Assembly (NCBI GenBank): GCA_051453625.1
Contig: JBOZIK010000001.1
Span: forward strand, 137,706,604-137,770,603
Length of the DNA: 64,000 bases
Origin: Welwitschia mirabilis
Taxonomy: Eukaryota; Gnetophyta; Gnetopsida; Welwitschiales
Direction of reading: 5' to 3'
The translations under genes and the position numbers were made by a program. Each line of letters begins with the position of its first letter. The first letter of the stretch is position 1. A model generated the notes under the pieces. The model was not told where the DNA came from and ran no database searches. It saw only the letters and a program-made list of their open reading frames with translations. Shown here piece by piece: positions 58,835 to 64,000 of this stretch.

Positions 58835-59047
58835 GCATATTAGTTTATCATATATCCCTTATGGTTTATGTTTCCCTTGATCTAGTTCCAATTTCATTAA
58901 TGATATAGATCTTAAAAGTAGCCTTTGTCAAGGTTGAAAGAAAGGAGTTTAGCTTTATTTTGCATTGGATTTAGATTTAGTTGCATTGTCATTTGCATTG
59001 TATCTTTACTTTTTGCATTTTTCTTTGATTTTAATTACTTTATTTTT
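58835..59047 (+). mobile_element. Fragment related to the R/U5 part of LTR-alpha, forward
   Basis: Resembles 38100-38375 ('cttatg.ttta', 'tagatc.taa', 'cctttgt(c/t)aaggttga', 'ttgcattg') and the reverse of 59230-59540. It meets the reverse LTR-alpha copy head-on at 59048, creating an imperfect inverted repeat. Confidence 0.45.
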
Positions 59048-60710
59048 TGCTGTGTGAATTTATGCAATCCTGAAGTTCTTTAGGTAAACCTGTAAATCAA
59101 ATAACTTACAGAAAACACACACTAGTATAGACAAGAGTTCACCCGAATGTCATAATCTCAACGAAGGCGCTAGGCTAAGAGTTAGAAAATTGATTTCCAA
59201 TATGTTTTTGGTCTTTTATCTTACAAAAACTAGAAGTAAATAAATAAGTAAATGCAATGCAAGTGAATGGAAATGAAATGCAAGTGGAAATGAAATGAAC
59301 TCTCTTGCTTCCTAATCCTTTTGTCATAAGGCTAGCCTCTTTATAATTTAGGTCAATTAAAAAGAGTATTCACTAATTCTTNNNNNNNNNNNNNNNNATA
59401 AAATGCAATGTGAAAGGAATGGAGCAATAATGCAAATCTAATACTAAACAAGGTCAACCTTAACAAATATTGCCCTTATGATCTAGATAAATCACAGAGT
59501 TATCACATTAAGCTATAATCAATGTAAACCATAAGAAACATACAAAATTAAAATGAAATAGCAATTATATTGATTCAAAAGAGTATTTGGATTAATCAAA
59601 AACTTTTACATCCACTAAAAAACAAAATAACAACACCTCAATGGAAAAGACTCAGCCTAACACCAAGGGAACTCCTTTCTGTAGCTCTGGATGAACCTCT
59701 TGTCCTTCAATCTTCCATCACAAGCATATCAGGTATAAAAGATGAAAACATAAATGAAGGAGGGAAAGGTATTTATAGTTTTACAATAAGGTTCTAGAAA
59801 CGTAACCTTAGAAGTCGGAAAAGAAACCTTAATAGCCCAAATGGGTTGCTTGACCTCATCACAAAGATAATTCGTTCCGACCANNNNNNNNNNNNNNNNN
59901 NNNNNNNNNNNNNNNNNNNNNNNNNNNNNNNNNNNNNNNNNNNNNNNNNNNNNNNNNNNNNNNNNNNNNNNNNNNNNNNNNNNAGGGACATTCATAGAAT
60001 TTAAATGAAAAGAGTAATTGTATTAATTCAAAAGAGTATTCAAATTACAAATAGAATAACAACACCTCAATGGAAAAGACTCAGCCTAACACCAAGGAAA
60101 CTCCTTTCTATAGCTCTAGATGGACCTCTTGTCCTTCTATCACAATCATATGAGGTACAAAAGATGGAAACAAAAATGAAGAAGGGGAAAGGTATTTATA
60201 GTTTTACAATGAGATTCTAGAAACATAATCCTAGAAGTCAGAAAAGAAACCCTAACAGCCCAAATGGGTTACTTGACTCCATCACAAAGATAATTCTTTC
60301 CGACCATACAAAAATAGTTATCATCCTGATTGTCATGGGGACGACAAAGGGGACGTCACCCTGCGTCAAAAGGTACATCATTAGCCTCATAGCCTGTTGT
60401 CAGTGCCACAGCTTCTATCCATGTTAGCAGTTCTGTCGTCCTGCCTATCATGGGGATGACATAGGGAACGATAGGCTTCTTTATGTCTAATCTCAAAGGT
60501 AAGTCAATCTCTTACAAGATGAAGTTTTCTTCCAAATATGTAGTGTCAGAATAAGTCTAAGAAACCGCCCAAATATGCTAAGAATCATATGTTTCATTAG
60601 TCATCCTGTCAGATCTCCATAATCATCAGCATTGCATCCAAGCTTGTGTAGATGTCCTGCAAAAGCACTCAAAATACACCATCACATTTCTACAAATTAG
60701 CATCGCAACA
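59048..60710 (-). mobile_element. LTR-alpha copy 3, reverse orientation
   Basis: Reverse complement of the solo LTR at 36965-38562. Its ends are TGCTGTGTGAATTTATGC (plus strand, 59048) and AATTAGCATCGCAACA (60710). Shared landmarks are 'gttcacccgaatgtcat' near 59137, the TATA region near 59768 and 60190, and 'catcctgattgtcatgggga' near 60321. It keeps more CG dinucleotides than copy 1, so it is better preserved or younger. Flanking bases (ttttt / cttcc) do not form a clear target duplication. Two gaps lie inside, and 59560-59883 is duplicated at 60005-60305 across the second gap. No internal element sequence is attached. Confidence 0.75.
59560..60305 (-). repeat. ~310-bp direct duplication around a 100-N gap in LTR-alpha copy 3
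   Basis: 59570-59883 and 60014-60305 both carry 'aaaagagtatt', 'aacaacacctcaatggaaaa', 'gactcagcctaacaccaagg' and 'cccaaatgggtt'. They differ by small indels and substitutions. The copies face each other across the gap 59884-59983. The solo LTR has this segment once, apart from its own gap-flanking duplication. Confidence 0.8.
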
Positions 60711-60729
60711 CTTCCTTATTTAGTTAATC

Positions 60730-61260
60730 TCATTGCACAATGCTCTTCAATAGCTCTTTAAAGGCTTGAAATCGTCTAACTATTTAGCACTTTTACTATA
60801 TCAAAATCCATTTAAACTTCTTCATAGTCCTACTACTATAGTAGCTTGCAACAACAGATTGTGAGATGAGCATGAAACTGTGGCCTTTTAAACTACTATT
60901 TTCAAGAATCTCTGGTGAGCTCATATAGTTCCTAAAATAAAACATTTCTTGTGGTATCTTCTTCATTAAGGTTTACCTATCAGGCAACATCTACAACCTT
61001 TAGTNNNNNNNNNNNNNNNNNNNNNNNNNNNNNNNNNNNNNNNNNNNNNNNNNNNNNNNNNATCAGGAGAGTTTTATCCACATTTTTAAATGGTATCCTT
61101 TGGCTCTTTGCCAAATACAAATAGACATCTTTAGTCTCTTTTAAAAATTCATTTGTCCCATCATTTTGTTTTACATTTGAAAATAGTGATGTAATATTAT
61201 TTTTTGAAGGATGAATTACACTTGTCCTCCTCTTTTCCATATTGAAGAATAAAGTAATCT
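60730..61260 (-). repeat. Inverted repeat, left arm
   Basis: The reverse complement matches 62520-62930 in several blocks: 'ggtaaacctt', 'gaagataccacaagaaatgt' plus 'tttattttaggaa', 'atttggcaaagagccaaag' and 'aaaaggcca(c/t)agtttc'. A gap (61005-61061) lies inside. Minus-strand open pieces (such as 61240-60980) are compatible with an old coding sequence but match no family I know. Confidence 0.65.
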
Positions 61261-62399
61261 CTTACCCCATGTCTACTTTCAGATTGACATACAGGTAAAG
61301 AATGTGTAATTAGAAGTGAACTATCTAATGTAACGAATTAGCACGTCGCCCAAGAATAGGCTTTTATAGCCTTTGGATATGTTTCTTTATATTNNNNNNN
61401 NNNNNNNNNNNNNNNNNNNNNNNTTTAGGCCTCTAACTTTTCTTCCTTGATGGTGGACTTGGTTATTTCCTTTACTAGCACTTTAAAAACTTGTTCTTTT
61501 TTGATATTTAATGAAATGTTTTTGGGGGAAAATTTAAAGTGGTTAATAAGTGAAGACATATAACAATCACTAAAAATGTATGACAAGCATCAGTAGTTCC
61601 AAATGACATGTCATCTAACTAAAGGTTTATAATAAATCTCAAATAATAACAATGTAAATCTTTTCAAAATCTAAATATCAAAATATCAAGAAATGATTAC
61701 TAAAGCATAATCACATAAATTACCCATTTGATAAGCATAGGTAAGAGTACCATGTTAAAATAAATCCTATATTACTTATGAAGCATTCAAAGAATGAAGT
61801 CATTCAATTTCAATTTAAGTTCAATTTTAAGTCATTGCTTAATCAGGAAGTTCATTCAATTAACCAACTGGTAACACTTGTTATCACAATAATATTCTTT
61901 TAGCTAGGTTATTACTTTTTTGCTTTTTTATTGTTAAGGATATTTCTTAAACACTACCTTTTGGACATTGTAAATAGTATTAGTATGCAAGGCTAAATCT
62001 TTTATCTTTAGCATCCAAAGCTTTCTTATGATTATAGCAAACAATTACAACTTGCTAAGGCCTAAGATAAGAGTATATCAAGTGACTTATAAGAAATCAA
62101 AAAAAAGCTTGGTGGGGAAGTATGTCAATCCCCAAAACACATTTCATTAAAGTATCAAAGGTAAAAAAAAAAACGACTTTACAGAGTGCAAACATCAATG
62201 GTTACTAAGTCACCATAAGCTAAGACATGTTAAAGATCCAAACCAAACCAAACAATTATACTTTTAAAGAAAATTGTAAAGTAACATATGCAAAGACTAG
62301 AAAAGCTTATTCTTGGGTGTTGTGCTACTAATTACGCAGTGCTCAATCAGTTGCATTAGAGAGTTTATTTTGAGTTGGACCACCTTCATCTGTTTATGG
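61261..62399. other. Spacer of the inverted repeat
   Basis: AT-rich sequence with a 30-N gap at 61394-61423. No motif recognised. Confidence 0.4.
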
Positions 62400-62519
62400 A
62401 TCTAAAAGTAAATAAGCTATAAAATATTAGTTTATTCCTTAACAAGGAGAGAAGAAGGAGAGCAATCCATCATCCAATAAATAATATTACATTTCCATTT
62501 TCAAATGTGAAATAGAATG

Positions 62520-62955
62520 ATGGAAGAAACGGTTTTTCAAAGAAACTGAAGATGTTAATTGGTATTTGGCAAAGAGCCAAAGAATACCATAGACTCTAAA
62601 ATTTATATCCTCAAAGATCTAGCATATCCATATTCCAAGTGTTTTAACAAAATGGCAAAGCCAAAATACATGAATAGAACTCTTTTAATATTCACATTGG
62701 GGTACAAAGGGTTTGGAAAGCCCAGATGTTGCAGATGTTGACGAATAGGTAAACCTTGCTAAAGAAGATACCACAAGAAATGTTTTATTTTAGGAATTGC
62801 AAAAGTTTCTCATATCTTCTTGGAAACAGTAAGGCAAAAGGCCATAGTTTCTTGTTTGTTCCACACTCGTTTGCAACTAGCTACCATCATAGTAGGATCA
62901 TGGAAGAGTTTGAATGGGATTTGAGCCTTACATGGTAGAACTATCAATCTGATAG
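62520..62955 (+). repeat. Inverted repeat, right arm
   Basis: Forward counterpart of 60730-61260. Two 60-codon open pieces (62559-62741 and 62756-62938) lie in it in different frames. A frame containing NLAKEDTTRNVLF is shared with the left arm, suggesting a decayed coding sequence of an unknown repeat. Confidence 0.6.
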
Positions 62956-62959
62956 ACCG

Positions 62960-64000
62960 CTATAAACCTTTGAAGAGCTATTGAAGAGCATTATCCACAG
63001 GGAATGACTAACTTAGAAAGGTACATAATCAACTAAAACAATTAAAACTTGATAAAGACGTTCTATGTAAGTTTTCAAAAGTATCCCAAGAAATCCATGC
63101 TAATCTGAGACAAGCAAGTGAAACACTATATTTTTCGATGTAATCGCGTAGCTAACCCAAACTTAGTGATACCAACTAGAGCCGAAGAGAGAGGATCCCG
63201 CTAAGGAGAAATGTTCTAGAGCAAGAATGAAGATACGGTTATTTCTCCTAATTAATGTAAAAATGCAAAATTTTCCATGAACGCAAAATGCTTCTAAAGA
63301 CATGCATGTGTAAGATATTAACATAGTGGGGATAAAAAAATCCAATTAAGAAAATGTATGCCTTTCTAGAGCGGTTGATTAGTAGGAGAGGCTTGGTGTA
63401 GTCTTACTTGTAGAAAGGTACCAATAAGATCATCTATTTGTAAGTGTTGAAATAGCCCTTTGACCGCGAGCATCAAAGCTTGTTTAAAGGAGTTGAGAAA
63501 ACCCAAACCATCTTGATCTTTAAGTAGGTTAAATTATCCCAAGCAACGCAAGCAAAGCCCTTGATGTAAGTCTGTCAACAACCACATGAAATTTTTGTGA
63601 AGCTTCTTTATCTCTTGATAAGCCCAAAAGAAAGGACTCCAATACAAAGAATATAAACATGTGGAGAAGCAAAGATAGATTTACACTAGATATTTACCTG
63701 CAAGAGTAGGACATCTAGTTTTCTGTTTATTCAGCTTCTTGTGAACTTTTTAAAGCAACTACTACCAAATAGTAAATGGAAAAACATTGAAACTAAAAGA
63801 AAAGCTTAAAAGCTTGATGATTGCCCTATCTTGTAATTTATGCCAACCTTTTTCTACCATATTTTGATATTGACCTTGATAGTTATAAACTAAAGACTTA
63901 AAACCAATTAATAAAAGAGTCTAACAAAAAGAATGTTGATCAAACTTGTAAAAAAGTTAATATGTAATTCTTCGCAGGGAAGAAGGAATCATCTACAAGA
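62960..64000 (-). pseudogene. LINE-2b: C-terminal LINE fragment
   Basis: The minus strand from the window end downward reads KLNKQKTRCPTLAGKYLV near 63740, a WSPFFWAYQEI block near 63640, NFMWLLTD near 63590, and later KMVWVF/DGLGFLNS near 63500-63480. These align in order with 57995-58650 of LINE-2 in opposite orientation. The 60-codon piece at 63345-63163 (MDFFIPTMLISYTC..) is part of this fragment, not a separate gene. It continues beyond the window. It keeps more CG dinucleotides than LINE-2. Confidence 0.6.

Noticed and set aside
63163-63345. Separate 60-codon minus-strand gene
   Set aside because: It falls inside LINE-2b, whose flanks match LINE-2 at 58.0-58.6 kb.
1-64000. Naming a species, such as a known very AT-rich seed plant lineage (Rafflesiaceae or Welwitschia)
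   Set aside because: AT richness and TE content are compatible with several lineages; no host gene is present to decide.
1-64000. Endogenous pararetrovirus or other viral insertion
   Set aside because: All RT-containing pieces match LINE, gypsy or copia organisation; no movement-protein or caulimovirid coat motif was seen.

Overview
This window looks like a gene-poor, extremely A+T-rich stretch of a plant nuclear genome, roughly 25-30% G+C by eye. Almost everything recognisable is old transposable-element sequence: Ty3/gypsy and Ty1/copia LTR retrotransposons, two families of L1-like LINEs, small non-autonomous LTR elements and microsatellites. No intact host gene, tRNA, rRNA or CRISPR array could be supported. 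The retroelement frames show a plant origin (LINE motifs such as GLRQGDPIS, a CX2CX4HX4C knuckle after a DUF4283-like segment, plant-type gypsy pol motifs, tRNA-iMet-like primer sites). The species cannot be fixed from the sequence. The heavy AT bias and the many CAG/CAA-to-TAG/TAA and TGG-to-TAG/TGA stops suggest long cytosine-methylation decay.

Layout. 1-479: end of a reverse-oriented LTR of a family I call LTR-alpha. 540-4435: decayed plus-strand gypsy (gag, protease, RT, RNase H, integrase, polypurine tract). 6545-12002: a dispersed repeat, also present at 54480-55805, here split by a ~3.9 kb insertion. 12003-18280: mostly unrecognisable, with microsatellites and a degenerate ~110 bp tandem repeat. 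18280-19182: a copia-like gag end.

19183 to at least 43394: one minus-strand Athila/Tat-like gypsy element of about 24 kb, read from 5' LTR and primer site (43.2 kb) through gag, protease, RT, RNase H and integrase to the 3' LTR (19.18 kb). It is broken open by nested insertions: a solo LTR-alpha with a perfect 5-bp target duplication inside the RT; a 5'-truncated LINE, a SIRE-like copia end with an env-like/gag-like pseudogene, and a near-complete LINE between RNase H and integrase; and a small LTR element near the 3' end.

44.8-51.6 kb: three more gypsy fragments in both orientations. 53044-54289: a ~1.25 kb LTR element carrying an unusually GC-rich, possibly captured gene fragment. 56.2-58.65 kb and 62.96-64.0 kb: two opposed copies of a second LINE family. 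59048-60710: a third LTR-alpha copy in reverse orientation. 60.73-62.95 kb: an inverted repeat.

Assembly gaps (runs of N) lie at 3299-3316, 7355-7364, 7622-7644, 10047-10056, 10803-10902, 13889-13988, 34596-34695, 35280-35775, 37913-38012, 43395-43494, 57269-57994, 58731-58830, 59382-59397, 59884-59983, 61005-61061 and 61394-61423. Several are flanked by the same sequence on both sides, so local copy number there is doubtful. All homology statements were made by eye; there is no sign of a cellular operon, defence system or other working multi-gene system.
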